Below are positions 45,815 to 58,100 of a stretch of 64,000 nucleotides of DNA, piece by piece (the first letter of the stretch is position 1; the number at the start of each line of letters is the position of its first letter). The stretch covers positions 28,171,336-28,235,335 of the forward strand of contig CM070722.1 in assembly GCA_036346275.1 (NCBI GenBank), given 5' to 3'. A program made the position numbers and the translations under genes. Source of the stretch: Otatea glauca (taxonomy: Eukaryota; Streptophyta; Magnoliopsida; Poales; Poaceae). Below the pieces are notes generated by a model, which ran no database searches, had not been told where the DNA came from, and was given only the letters and a program-made list of their open reading frames with translations.

Positions 45815-46938
45815 CAATATATTCATCATGTATCTCCTTTTGTTAAGCACATTTTTTAAGCTAAACGCTTTAAATAGATTTTAAATACCATAGATGGTTT
45901 AGGAGATATCATCTTTCAAAGTTTGCAATCAACCCACGTTTTTCTCTCCACCTACCCCTCTATGCTTAGCATGACAGTAAATTAGAATGAATTTGGATGT
46001 GAATGTGGTATCTATTTTTTACTACCAGTATCACATGGACATCATGCGTCACAGCTAGATTTGGTAGTAAAATCGAACAACGCATCCAGTAAATTGGAAT
46101 ATATTTGATAGTAAATTTGGTCTTTTTACTACCTCTATTACACGGTTATCATGTGCCATGGCAAGGTGCGGTAGTAAAATATAACAGCGAGTCCATTAAA
46201 TTGGAATGCATTTGGCAGTAAATGTTGTCTATTTTGTGTTGACGTATCACATGACCATCATGCGCCACAGTCAGGAGCGGTAGTAAAACCTAACAACGTA
46301 TCCAATAAATTGGAATGCATTTAGTAGCAAATTTCGTATATTTTTTGTTGCCACTATCACATGGCTATCATGCGCCATGGCGAGGTACAACAGTAAAAAT
46401 TTACACGTGTCTAGTAAATTGGAATGCATTTGGCAATAAATTTGGTTCATTTCGTGTTGATGCTATCTCACGACCATCAACCGCCACGTAATTGTAGTTT
46501 TCTTTTTTACTGCTGCCATCACACAATGATGGAGTTGACATGAGAGATGGCGGAGGTGCAGTGGTGGCAAAACTGCATGACACGGGTGATGGTGATCGAT
46601 TACTATCGATTGGTATGCTCCTGCGTCGACATGGTGAATGGTCTCACACCATTTTACTGTCGGTTTCAAATGGCATAGGCGTACGATGCAGTCAAAGAGG
46701 GGGTGGAGCGTTGACACACTGCAAGACCAGGGAGGGTACGGCGGCGACACGGTGGAAGACGCGGGGGTAGAGCGACATCGCGATTGAAGGCGAGTATAGG
46801 GTGTGCGGTTTCTTGCGATTCGCGTGGTGATCCTATGATCGGGCGTAGGTGGGCTCGTGGTTGGACGTGTGGGCATGATCGGGCTTATGGGCAGAGGTAG
46901 AATAAATTGAGGCTAAATTGTTTCAATAGAGCGTAGAA
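45815..46938. mobile_element. Palindromic-end element (copy D0), partial
   Basis: From 45815 the sequence matches copy C from about 42545 onward (TATTCATCATGTATCTCC... and the TCTCTCCACCTACCCC stretch). It includes a tandem array at about 46000-46480 of the same ~120-bp unit as copy C. It ends near AGAGCGTAGAATA (46929-46941), next to a (TA)n run. The left end is lost, probably at the LTR relic. Between 46480 and 46930 a CG-richer stretch has no convincing ORF. Confidence 0.6.
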
Positions 46939-46959
46939 TATATATATATATATATATAT
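46938..46959. repeat. (TA)n microsatellite between two element ends
   Basis: About eleven TA units. GCGTAGAATA is immediately left and TGCTATTCTATAACTG immediately right, that is, two copies of the family's end motif facing each other across the microsatellite. Confidence 0.85.
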
Positions 46960-47590
46960 GCTATTCTATAACTGTGTGTAGTCTACGCGCCAGCCAGTTA
47001 AAACAGACCAACCAAGTCCAATTAACACAGATCGACCAAGCCATTCAATACTACGCACAATAAAACAGTCTCCCAACTAGTAAATGACTAATAAATGCTT
47101 CTTGTTTGTACATGAATCTTTCTTTTTTTTTTGATTTAGCCATAACTTTCAAAAGAGATTGATTTTGGTCCTCAAATTTTATAGGGTTCTAAAATCTCAC
47201 ATCCTCTATATATGGTAATTTTTTGAGAATTTTTGTAAATATGTACATGTGTTTTTCATTGCGGAGGGAACAGAGATTTCGCCGAAATTTTGGATTTCAC
47301 CCACCTCCGAGATGTGATCTAAAAAAGAAATTTCCAACCTGGATGCATGTGGTGGTGGGTAAACGGGCATACTCGCAAGTAATGGGTATGGGCGAGGTTC
47401 AATGCTCGTTTTCCTTCGCCGGTATGCTCGTGGACGTAGAATTGGCTAGTGCGTATATGTATGGGCGAGCACTACGTGTGCCCATTGTATCCGATTACCA
47501 TAACTAGTTGGTAGCACTTCTAACATAGCATTGGATATCAGCTCCATTGCAAAAAATCAAGAAAACAAAGAAGACACGATATAAAGTACA
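46960..47590. mobile_element. Palindromic-end element (copy D), left part
   Basis: Starts GCTATTCTATAACTGTGTGT, then CTACGCGCCAGCCAGTT, matching the 1458 start. It carries one copy of the 110-130-bp unit (about 47130-47250). No right end is visible before the Mutator-like element, so the copy is truncated or decayed. ORF 47223-47507 has no support. Confidence 0.5.
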
Positions 47591-47706
47591 AATTGACTAG
47601 GAATTTTTTTTAAAATAATAATTTTTAATTTTTTTTAAAATAATATTTTTTTAATGAAAAATTACAGAAGTAATATGCCAAAAATAAAAATTGCAATTAT
47701 ACCTAC

Positions 47707-47880
47707 CTGTCGCAGATTGAAATCGCGATAGAGAGTCTGTCACTTTTTCAAACCGTGACAGGCTCTTTGTCGATGTTTAAAAAAGCGACAAAGACTTTGT
47801 CACCAATCCAAACTGCGACAGAGAGTTGTCGCCAACGGTTCAGCTCTCTGTCGCCATTCCAAATGGCGACAGAGAGGCAT
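47707..47880. repeat. Left subterminal hairpin repeats of the MULE
   Basis: Repeated GTCGC / GCGACA motifs in opposed pairs around AAATGG or short AT loops, for example CTCTCTGTCGCCATTCCAAA then TGGCGACAGAGAG. A purine-rich GA/GGA stretch (47948-48110) follows and is low-complexity. Confidence 0.75.
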
Positions 47881-48639
47881 TGCGCTGTGCTAGGCCTTCG
47901 GCCTCATTTCTACCGACGCTCCTCACTTCACCGATAGACCAAGCGCTGTGCAGGAGAAAAGAAGAGAGGAGAGGAGAGGAGGAGAAAGAAGAGGAGGGGT
48001 GAGGAGAAGGAAGAGGAGGAGGGGGGGGGGAGGAGGAGAGGAAGAAGAAGAGGGGAGGAGGAAGAAGAGGGGAGGAGGAGGGGAATAAGAGGGGTAGGAG
48101 CAAGAAAGTTCGTCGTTTGTGAGGTAAAAATTTTGTTATCTATTTAAATTAAAATTTAGAAATGCAATTTGGTGACCAGATTAAATAGATTGGTAAGTAA
48201 TTAGGTCTGTAGAGTAATAATTATTTAGATAGATGACATAGAAACTAGATTAATTAGGGTTGTAAGTAATTAGTCTTGTAGAGTATCTATAAATATTTAC
48301 GCACGTGACTTAGAGACCAGATTAAGTAGTTTTGTAAGTAATTTGCTGTGCAGACTGCCAATAGTTTTTTTATACTGATGAGTTAGTGATCGGATTATTT
48401 AGGTTTGTAAGTTATTAGGTGTATAGTGTAACAATAGTTATGAACATAAAAAACTGCGAGAATTATTGGAGATACTATGTAGTTGAAAAAATTAATTTTT
48501 GTATGGCTGCAGTAGTTTTTTGAAGTAGTGTAGAGTACATCATCGTGGTACATAAGTGTAGCAGTATGGGTAGATTGAGAATTTAAAAGGTGTTAGTGCT
48601 ATGTTGTGCACATAATAAAAAATTCGTGAAATGGTTGAC

Positions 48640-49320
48640 AAGTATGGATGAATGAGTACAATTTAAAATACACTACGGAGAAGGGGTTCGGCACATGGGT
48701 GCGCAAGGGGTGGAACTTAGTCATTTTCCAAGTGTCGTGGCTGGCCTGTCACGTGCCAAGGAGCGTTCATGGAGCACGGTTACCAAATGGTTGTACCACA
48801 TGTTCTCATTGGATTGTGAATTGCATGACCTCAAACTGCATAGAGTAGGGTTTGGAGATGGAATTGCACGTACTGGAAGTTAGTAGAACTGAAGGGGCCG
48901 AAGTCTTGGAGCTCATATGTAAGATTGGCGACTGAGAAAGGTTGGCCATTATTGTTGTTGGCGCAAGCATTTAAGAAAGCCAATGCCGGCCATGCAACAC
49001 AAGAAGAGATTGTTGGTGATGAACCGGAGGAAGTTGAGGAGAGCAGCCGAACCAGAGAATGCTTAGTGAGGCAAGATATTAGCTCGAGTCATGAGGGTGT
49101 GCAACCGCAGCCAGAACTTGGAACTCAGGGAGAGGAACAATGAGGAGGTCGTCCACCTTGACAGCAACTACCACACTTACTACTCCTACGATAATGCTAG
49201 CTGTAGTTGTGCTTGCCACTACTGTGACCAACAACCCTGTCCACGCCCTTCTGACGATCAACATTCTCTGTGGGTGCCGTATGGTTACCCATTCGAGCCT
49301 TAATATCCTCCGCCCATAAA
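48640..49320 (+). pseudogene. Possible gene-derived cargo of the MULE
   Basis: Short overlapping frames on the plus strand (48648-48883 and 48925-49143) with higher GC than the rest. One reads FGTWVRKGWNLVIFQVSW, another KKANAGHATQEEIVGDEPEE, with acidic tail EEVEESSRTRECL. No domain is recognised and none is longer than 72 codons. MULEs often carry copied host fragments, so this is a candidate, but it may be non-coding. Confidence 0.3.
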
Positions 49321-49907
49321 GCGTAGTCCATACGCCCTTTTACATTTCCAGAAGGTGCACTAGTATCGTACTTTTGTCCATATTCGTGGTTGCTCTTTGC
49401 CGCCATTTGTACCATCAAAAATGTATGCGCCACGTAATTCTCCTTTATTATTAACTGCTATATTTCATTCATCCTGTTCTTTTCGAACGTTAAACATGCA
49501 ATGATTGCACCAGTTGCAGTAGCTCTATTACTTGTTACGCTCTTGTTATTTTTGTTCTTTCGATGTACCGATGCATTTTAGTCTTTCAAAATGGATTTAA
49601 TCACGTAGTATAAACATTTCCTTCATATGGTACTAAATTCCATCTCAGGTCATCGAATTCTGTCCAGATTTTGCTTTTAGATTGAACATTGTAATTGGTC
49701 TACTTTTCAGCTTATCCCGTATAAAATGCCAATAATTTTGTTGTGTTTGAGACCCAATTATGTGCTACACATCTGTGCTTGATACAAAATTTTAGTAGAC
49801 ATTTCCAAACTTGTTATGATTTTTATACAAATATTAGCATTACCTTATTTCTTATTATTGGTTGTAATGAGATATATTCGTATCAACCTAAGTAGATTGA
49901 TGTAGTT

Positions 49908-50080
49908 TACTCTCTATCGCCGAACCAAATGGCGACAGAGAGACTAGCGATAGACTCTCTATCGCCAATCCAAATGGCGACAGAGTCTTTGTCATTTTTT
50001 TTAAAAGTGACAAAGAGTCTGTCGCGATTTGAAATGGCGACAGACTCTTTGTCACGATTTCAATCCGTAACAGGTAGGTA
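49908..50080. repeat. Right subterminal hairpin repeats of the MULE
   Basis: Mirror of the left set: CTCTCTATCGCC, AAATGGCGACAGAGAG, CAGAGTCTTTGTC and GTCGCGATTTGAAATGG. The repeats are inverted relative to those at 47707-47880. Confidence 0.75.
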
Positions 50081-50419
50081 TAATTGCAATTTTTATTTTC
50101 GGCATATTATTTCTGTAATTTTACATTAAAAAAATATTATTTAAAAAAATTCAATTGACTAGTGTATTACTTTCTTTCATGCCTGAAGAAGGTTAGCATT
50201 ATCTTTCCTTTTTCAGCCAGAGGGCTGGCACAAGTCTACATGAGTAGTAGCTAAAAAGTCTCTTATTAAAAAAATGGAAAAGTTTAAAAGTGTTTTTTTA
50301 AGTTGAATAATGCATTAAGGTAAAAGTATTATAACGTGGATTAAATTGTGTGAACACTTAGTCTAAATCGGTCTATAATGGACAATAACGACATTAAACC
50401 TATTAGGAATAAATCCATT

Positions 50420-50910
50420 TTATGTTACTTAACTCTCCAAAAAATTCATTTAATACCCTCAACTATAAAATCATCTATTTAGTACCTCAAACTTATAAAA
50501 TAGGGTCAATTTACACTTTAAGGAGGTTTTAAAGAGCGGTTTTGCTAATATGGATCCAACTTAGGGTAATTTTAGTGATATTTGCTATATTGGCAGCCAT
50601 GTCATCGATTTTTTGTGATGTAGATCTAAATGAGAGAAGGAATGATGACAAGAAAAAGAAAGATAATGTATATAGAGAGAAAATGAGTGAAAAATAGGTC
50701 GATGATGTTGATGTCAATACCCTTAAATTAGATCATCAATACCAAAACTTGATGATATATTGATTGCTATCCAAATAATCAAAACCACACTCTAAAACCG
50801 CCTTAGGGTGTAAATTGACTCGGTTTTGTAAGTTTGGAGGTTAAATACCTGATTTTGTAGTTAATTGTGCTAAATGGATTTTTTAAGAAGTTTTTTTAGA
50901 TAATGGAAGA
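50420..50910. mobile_element. Foldback MITE with ~120-bp inverted arms
   Basis: The left arm (about 50440-50560) contains ATTTAGTACCTCAAACTTAT and GGGTCAATTTACACTTTAAG; the right arm (about 50770-50900) has the reversed equivalents, for example TAGGGTGTAAATTGACTCGG and AGTTTGGAGGTTAAATACC. No coding region or clean target duplication seen. Possibly a Mutator-derived MITE. Confidence 0.6.
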
Positions 50911-51144
50911 ATATATTAACTTCTGATCTTTGTATCCTAAGATGCACACAACCAATTAAAAAGTTGAGGGGGGCATAAAATGAACTTATTTCAATCTATT
51001 AACATAGTTTTTAGTCCTATATTACTTAGTTTATCATAGAGGAGAACCTCCTCTCCTGTACAAAAAGGAGCAGAGAGCTTTCATTACAGACACACCACTA
51101 CGGACAAGATTAACAATATTAAGAGAGGCCCTTGAGACTACCAT

Positions 51145-51496
51145 GAGGGTTCACATTATCGACGTCGATTTTCGTGATTTTCGCATTTATCGCTACGATC
51201 TGGTTTCTAAAACCGCTTGATAAGCCGGTCAATTCAAAAAATTCAAAAAATCGGAAAAATTTATGTTTGGTAAACTGGTCGAAAATCGGTGAAAATCGAG
51301 CGATTATCGACAAAAATCGACGAAAATCGCTAAAAAAATCGACTGCGAGAAGAACACAATCGGTCTGTCGATTATTTTTTTGATTTTTTTTTCAGAAAGT
51401 TTGATTTCGAAACTATGCGATTTTTAACGATTTTCTACGAAAATCGGTACCGGTCGAGGAACGATTTTTCAAGTCAAAGCGATAATGTAAACCCTG
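51145..51496. mobile_element. hAT-like MITE, 352 bp
   Basis: Ends AGGGTTCACATTATCG and, on the other strand, AGGGTTTACATTATCG, a ~16-bp terminal inverted repeat. The flanking 8-mers ACTACCAT (51137-51144) and TCTACGAT (51497-51504) match at six of eight positions, consistent with an old 8-bp duplication. Confidence 0.65.
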
Positions 51497-51504
51497 TCTA
51501 CGAT

Positions 51505-51777
51505 CATATGTTCAACTATTTTGAGTCTTGAGGACTGACTGTCGGCAACACTACCTTGATCTTACAACAAAAAAGATATCAAAGAAATGGGTCTGCTGCG
51601 ATTTCCATTTCCTCGAGGCAGGTGACGGTCAACCGTTCATCCGTGCACACGGTGCCTGTGACGCCATAAACAAATCAAATTGCTGTCAGCTCGGCGACAT
51701 TCAGAGCGAATGCCGGCCGTACGTATATACTCCGTGTGTACATATTTGTTACGACAGCTACTAGCTAGTATTACTAG
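51505..51777. other. Spacer, no gene recognised
   Basis: An ORF (51528-51764, 78 aa) covers it on the plus strand, but has no motif or codon pattern that I recognise, and it starts in spacer. Confidence 0.3.
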
Positions 51778-52145
51778 GGGCTGTTTGGAGGGCTGTGCTT
51801 CAGCTTTATTTCAGTTTTGAGTCAAAAACTCTCTCAAACAGCATGACTGCAAAGCAGTTAGGAAGTTAAGCCATAGCAGAAGCACCTTAAAAAACTGAAG
51901 CTACTGGGGAGGAGTTTTTCAGCTGTGACTTCGCTTGACCACCTCCCACCTCGCTCGCTCCGCTTTCCTGACCTCCGTCACCCCGTCTCACCGTCTCCAC
52001 GTCATCTCCTCACTCAGACGGCGCTGTACTTCACTATGTTGCTACCTTCCCGCTCGGTTCATCCCGAAAAGTCATAACTGTAGTAGCTAATTTGCCAACC
52101 AGTATAACAAGAAAAGCCACAGCCGTCAGCTCCCCAAACAGGCCC
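51778..52145. mobile_element. MITE, 368 bp, with TAG target duplication
   Basis: GGGCTGTTTGG at the left and CCAAACAGGCCC at the right form a terminal inverted repeat with one base difference. TAG is repeated on both sides (51775-51777, 52146-52148). A three-base duplication fits a Tourist/Harbinger-like MITE, but the TAG target is not the usual TWA, so the superfamily is uncertain. Confidence 0.6.
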
Positions 52146-52148
52146 TAG

Positions 52149-53498
52149 AAAACAACTAACAAAAGCCGTCAGGTGATGGACTGGCTAAGCCAGGGACTTG
52201 GCATTGTCGTTGATCTTAACTAGCGTCATGGTTTGAGCACTAATAATACTATAATTAAGGAGCGCCTTAAATTGTGTAAGCGATGTACAGTTAATTTATT
52301 AGACCACCACCGCGCGTGCGCGGTAACGAACGAGGAAAAACGCTAACGCATGTTCTAATCCTATTGATCTGTTCCCTCCGCAGTACAAGAAGAAACTTCA
52401 GGTAGGTGTGTGTGACGCGTAGAGGGGGTATTGGATCGGTTTTTTTCGGATCAGCATATGACACGGTAGTGGGCATGATCCGATTCAAAGCTCGGCATAA
52501 CCCGTACTGTACAGATGTCTAGACCGTGCCAGGTTTGCTGACCGGAGATATGACCGGCAACACGATATAGTGGAATAGCCAACTATAATGACGATCGTGC
52601 CACAACACGCAGCACGTGTATGGCCCGGCCCACGCGGTAGCCGGAAGGGCCTGCGGATCGTCATATCGATCTATAATGGAAGTGTATTAATTGTAGGTGG
52701 AAATTATGAGCTTGGTAGCTAGAATATTCCTTAGGTGGGGATTTCATTTTCCGCTTTTCACACAAAGTAACTTATATCGAACTCAACTTGCAATGGAGCC
52801 AAGTATGACATTGAAAACGTTAGTGATTACTATACAAAATCCATATTCACTACAGAAATCTCAATGCAAAATAACTATCTGTAGTACAGAGCAAATTTTG
52901 TTAGAGTGATCGTCGGACCCACCCACCCACCCACCAATTCACAAATGCCGTTGCAAAAAATATATAAAAACCATAGGGGTTTTGGTGCAATTCATCTGTG
53001 GGAGGAGTCTTTGTGATCATTTTGATTTGTAAATTTCAAGCCTAACTCAGGATTTGGTCTGTATTAGTTGGAAGAAATAAAGGGAAAAACTTTATTTCCA
53101 AGCTAGCATGCTAGCACGAGACACTAACCCATCAAAATTAATGCCGTGGCTTGTGCTAAAACGATTTCTAGAAACCTAATTAATCTCCTTTCAGGGTTGG
53201 GCACAAGATATGGTAACATGTCCCTTTCCCTGCCCCTTTTCGCACTGCAAGTTGGATGTGTGTGTGGTAATTGAGGCACCACACGCGACGATGGTTACGA
53301 ATCACTGTAGAGGGAACAGAGATCAAGTAAAGCCTTTGTTCTTATTAATTTGGTGGCACATCTGAATTTCTGATTGAAGGAGATGGATATGACATGGACT
53401 TGCATTATTTTGCTGGCAAATCTATGCTGCTTTTGTTAGAGGGAAAACTCAATGCCTATAATCATTAGTTTTTCTTTTTCAGGGACGATTTGTTCTAG
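52149..53498. other. Intergenic DNA, no gene recognised
   Basis: Mixed composition, a CCCA/CCAC-type run near 52919, and ORFs no longer than 70 codons without motif. I see no convincing element. Confidence 0.4.
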
Positions 53499-53753
53499 TC
53501 TCCAGGTTTCGAATTTCGCCGAAACTCACCAATTTTTGGCGAAATTCGGTCATTTTGGTGAGTCCTGATTTTTTTTATCATGGTTACATTTTAGTGGGGT
53601 TCATATGAATTTTGTCTAAAATTTGTTAAAAAATCAAATTTTATCAAAAAAATTCAAATTTTTCGACAGCCATTTCGTCCCGAATTGAAATTCAACCAAA
53701 ATTTTCGGTGGGGGCTGAAAGAATTTTTGAACCGAAATTGGAAACTTTGGTCC
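53499..53753. mobile_element. Relic of a MITE with TTTCGCCGAAA-type sequence
   Basis: CCAGGTTTCGAATTTCG at the left and CGAAATTGGAAACTTTGG at the right are inverted relatives. Flanking 8-mers do not match, so the duplication is lost or the boundaries are off. Interior sequence resembles the intact MITE at 54661-54958. Confidence 0.45.
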
Positions 53754-54660
53754 TGTCGATGACGAGGATTCTTGTAGCGCGAGCGCAAGAGAAAAATGTA
53801 GTCAGGCAGGCTGATTTTAAAAAGGACGAACTCATTAATGCATTTGCTCAATGTGAGATATCTGTCGTTTGAAACATGCCTACGTGCTAGACCTAACAAA
53901 TGACGGGTAATGTATGTACTACATATTATAACGCTGAGGATTGCCGTGACCTGAGGTGCGTCACGTCAGCAGCTTCGCGGAGAGATTTTTCAGAAAATTC
54001 AAAATCAAGTTTAAGTCCTTCGGTCGGTTTTTTAACAAAACAAATTCAAACAAATTTAAAATTACGTTTAGATTTCTCTGTGGTTTACGTTCAGGTCCCC
54101 TGATGGTTTTTAGTAGAGCGCACTCTGAAAAAAAGGAATTACGTTTAGGTCTCTATGCGGTTTACGTTCAGCTCCTCTCGACGGTTTTTAGCAAAATAGA
54201 CACGAAAAAAAACAAAAAATACATTCGCGGTTTCTAAAAAAAACAAAGATTCGCCGAAGATTTATAGCGATTCATGGGTTTGCTGACAAGTCCTAGCGAC
54301 CCATTTTAAAAAAAAAACACAAAAATCGAAAAAAAAACGTCCATGGTTTTCTAAAAAAACATCCGCGGTTTTCTAAAAAAAACACAGATTCGCGTAGAAT
54401 TCCTCTGTTAACAATATTGGCAATCTTTTGCTATCTAATTAAAGGAGGAATTAAAGCTAGCAGATGCGGTAGCCAGTATTTTCCTTATTGGGATTCTCTT
54501 TTCTTCTCTTCTTAGGAAAATACTGGCCCGCGGTTAGCGAAGCGACGTGTCATCCGATGGAAGCCGAACGCCTGAACGCGCCGAGTAGAGGAAGAGGAAG
54601 AAGACGTCGTCCATATATTCTGCACGGTAGGTAAGGTAAGGTACGGTCATCTCTCCACAC
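53754..54660. other. Intergenic DNA, no gene recognised
   Basis: AT-rich with repeated GGTTTACGTTCAG/GTTTTTAGCAAAA and GGTTTTCTAAAAAAAACA fragments near 54080-54380. ORFs in it look random. Confidence 0.4.
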
Positions 54661-54958
54661 CAGGGTTAAGAATTTCGGTGGCATTTTTTTTTCGGCACCC
54701 AGCGAAATCATCGAATTTTGGGAATTTCGGAAATTTCGGTAAAATTTCCGAACGAAATGGCTGTCCAAACATTTGAATTTTTCGACAAAATTTGACCGAA
54801 TTCAAATGTTTTGACAAATTTTGACCAAAATTTGAATTTTTTGATAAAATTCAAATGAACCAACCGAAATTCAAACGGGATAAAAAAATTTCGGAACCCA
54901 CCGAAATAACCGAATTTCGCCGAAATTCGGTGAAATTTCGGCGAAATACGGAACCCTG
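54661..54958. mobile_element. hAT MITE in the kinase upstream region, 298 bp
   Basis: Starts CAGGGTTAAGAATTTCGG and ends CGGAACCCTG, with terminal inverted repeats. A perfect 8-bp direct repeat CTCCACAC flanks it (54653-54660 and 54959-54966), which is the hAT signature. It ends 217 bp before the kinase start codon. Confidence 0.85.
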
Positions 54959-55149
54959 CTCCACACACGGCCTCCGTCATCACCACTGTACCACTACAAA
55001 TACTCCGACCTCTCCATCTCGAACTCTCGATTCGATTCGATCCAACACTCGCTGGCCAACAACTGATATTAAAGCTTGTCAACCTCCACATCAGCAGCAA
55101 CAGATTGGCAGATACGCACGCAGGTGTGATCGATCGACCGACGAGTTGC

Positions 55150-55179
55150 ATGGTAGCACGCGCAAGCCGGAGGTCATGA
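55150..55179 (+). CDS. Nine-codon upstream ORF overlapping the kinase start
   Basis: ATG at 55150 opens a nine-codon frame (MVARASRRS) with its TGA at 55177-55179. This overlaps the main ATG (55176-55178) in the sequence ATGA. Such an arrangement can limit translation initiation or allow reinitiation. Whether it is translated is not shown by the sequence. Confidence 0.5.
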   Translation: MVARASRRS

Positions 55180-58100
55180 CGGGGTCGTCCTCCAAGAAGA
55201 AGCCGTCCGCGTGGGCGTCCCTCTTGGGCAGCTGCCTCGGCGGGGGCGGGAAGGTCCGCCCGGGCCCGAGGAAGCACGAGAGAGACGGAGGAGCTGCCGA
55301 CGCGGATGCGGCGGCGCTGGCGCTCCGGCAGCGCCTGTCGGTCACGGACGTGATGAGCAGCGCGCCGGACCAGGAGCTGTCGGTGTCGCTGGTGGGCTCC
55401 AACCTGCACGTGTTCACCGTGGGCGAGCTGAAGACGGCGACGCAAGGGTTCCTGGACGGCAACTTCCTCGGCGAGGGCGGGTTCGGGCCGGTGTACAAGG
55501 GCGCCGTCGACGACAAGGCCAAGCCGGGGCTCAAGGCGCAGGCCATCGCCGTCAAGCTCTGGGACCCTGAGGGCGCACAGGGACACAAGGAGTGGCTGGT
55601 ACGTAACAAAGTACTGTACAGTATACGTACGTGCATGCATGTGTAAGTATACACTACACATACGGATACCCTACATCTTTTCATGCATGAATTTAGATCG
55701 AATTTAGGATGGTTTGATTTGAATCACCACGCGCGTGCAGGCGGAGGTGATCTTCCTTGGGCAGCTTCGGCATCCGAATCTCGTCAAGTTGATCGGCTAC
55801 TGTTGCGAGGATGACCACAGGTTGCTCGTCTACGAGTACATGGCCAAAGGCAGCCTCGAGAACCATCTCTTCAAAAGTAAGCGAGCTTAATCTCACTTAC
55901 TTGCCAATTCATGCATATCGATCGTGCCATTGATTGAGCTACTGTTTCATTGATAGCTTGTTAATTATTCTTCGAAAAAGCTTGTTATGCAATTAGAATC
56001 CTATATGTGTGTGCAATATATAGTTCTACTACAATATAATGTCGCAATGTCTGTAATTTTTTCCTGCTGCTACAACCGCTGCCGCATCCTTATTTTAGTT
56101 GTGCAGTAATACCAACGCAGAATGAAGACCCAACATTTAGTAAGACCAACATCTTCGTTAGGTGCATGCCATCTCAGAAAGAAAAAAAAACGACATCTTC
56201 GAGTTAATCATTAGGTGGAGATTTTTTGCTCGATCGATCGAGCACTGTGAAGCATGCTAGGCGCAGTAAAAAAAAAACATCTTCTCCTAGCTAGCTGCTA
56301 CCTCGCTAGAGCTAGCAACTTTCAACAATCAATCCATTTTTAGTTAATTAATTATTAAAGAAAAGAAAAGGGCTATTAGAAAGAAACCAAATGAGGTGGT
56401 TGACTAGTCTTACATAAGCCTGTTGACTTTATTGCATCCTTCCTTCTGGTTAACAGAGACGTTTCTGCATTTCGTGTGGGCTGGTGAGATAGTAATTAAG
56501 AGAAAAAGGTAGCCCATGTTAAAGTAGCTTTACATTTGTGTGTTAGTTTCAGTAGTGTTCTCCAACTCATACATTTAGGCACTGCATGTATATGTAGTAT
56601 GTATTATTGTGTTAAACGTTAGGCACTGCATGTATATGTTTTCAGCCAACTTAAGGACGTTGATTCTGATCACAACGTTGTAAGCACGAGCTTCGAGCTA
56701 GCCTGATAGGCTCGAGCACGGCTCCCTCTTGGCCAACTGAGCTTATCACTTGTCGGTGTTCAGACTTTAGATGGTATAATTAGAGCTGACGAGTCAGATA
56801 TATCTAGACATTGCACTTGATCTAATAATTGTCATGGATTTTTTTTCCGTCTTGCAGAATTCCCTCCCGTTTTGTCGTGGTCAACCCGGTTGAACATCGC
56901 GGTTGGCGCCGCCAAGGGCCTCGCCTTCCTTCACCACGCGGAGAAGCCCGTCATCTATCGCGACTTCAAGACCTCCAACATTTTATTGGACCCGGTAATT
57001 CCTCGGAGATATGACTTTCACCGTACCTTTTCATAACTTTATAGTTTATATTACGAAGTATACTAATAAAAGTACAATAAAAATATTTTTAACGATAAAT
57101 CAGACGACAATCTATATGCTTTTAAACTTATTAGTAAAGTTTGACGGTATGGATTCGAGGGTGTCAAATAAAAAAAACGGAGGGAGTAACCGCTACATGC
57201 ATTTGTTCATCGGTGAATTCAAGTACTTTTTTTAAAGAAAAAACTTATAACAATAATCGCTCAAAAATATTTATCAGCATGTGTATCTAAGTTCTTCCAA
57301 TGCATGTAATTGCCACCCTATTTTTTCTGGGCTGAGTCGTATGCTCGTATGCAGCATGTGGGAGAAGGTAGGAAAACAAAACACGACAGTAAATGACCAA
57401 CAATATATTCGGAGATGGCATCTGTTTGGGCCTAAAACGAACCAATTGACAGCTTTCCAAAGTATGCTCAATAGTGGCCCAATTAGTGCTTGGGACGAAA
57501 TTAGCGTAGGAACGAACTGACCCAGCAAGTCGACGCTAAAACGGCTAGATTTTGGCGCCATGGATTCTCAGGACTACAAGGCGAAGCTCTCGGACTTCGG
57601 GCTTGCAAAGGACGGGCCGGAGGGCGACGACACCCACGTCTCGACACGTGTCATGGGTACCCACGGCTACGCCGCGCCGGAGTACATCCTAACCGGTATA
57701 CACACCTAAACCTCTTACTTTTCCATGATTACACGCTCGCTCTGTTCCTAAATACCTCCCATTCTACCTTTTTAATTTTATTTCTAAATACATAGCATTC
57801 TACAATTTTGATGTGATTTTGTACCCTTTCTTTCTTTCTTGTATACCCCTCTCTTTTAGCTATTTTCAATACTATTTACCACAATAGACTAGAGTAAGAC
57901 ATATAATCTAAAAAAACAATAAATGATCTAATAAAGAGAGGTAATATAGTCTTATATATATACCATGGTAGAAGTGTAATATCCTAGAATAGCATCAATT
58001 TAGGAACGGACATAGTATTTTTTTTTTCAATCTCCTAACCTCACAAACCACCGTAAATTCAAGGCCATCTCACTACGAAGAGTGACGTCTATAGCTTCGG

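Larger units (their letters stand above)
47601..50152. mobile_element. Mutator-like element (MULE) with 10-bp target duplication
   Basis: The element ends start GAATTTTTTTTAAAATAATA on one side and read the same on the opposite strand at the other end. The inverted repeats extend over ~110 bp (including GCAATTATACCTACCTGT). The direct repeat AATTGACTAG flanks it at 47591-47600 and 50153-50162; a 9-10-bp duplication plus long terminal inverted repeats is the MULE signature. Just inside each end are hairpin repeats of GGCGACAGAGAG type. No MUDR transposase motif is visible, so it is non-autonomous. Confidence 0.85.

Noticed and set aside
45815..46930. A second solo LTR or gene at the D0 interval
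   Set aside because: It matches copy C of the palindromic-end family, so it is part of that element, not an LTR.
51114..51313. ORFs at the hAT-like MITE with FFELTGLSSGFRNQ-type peptides
   Set aside because: They sit inside the MITE and have no support.
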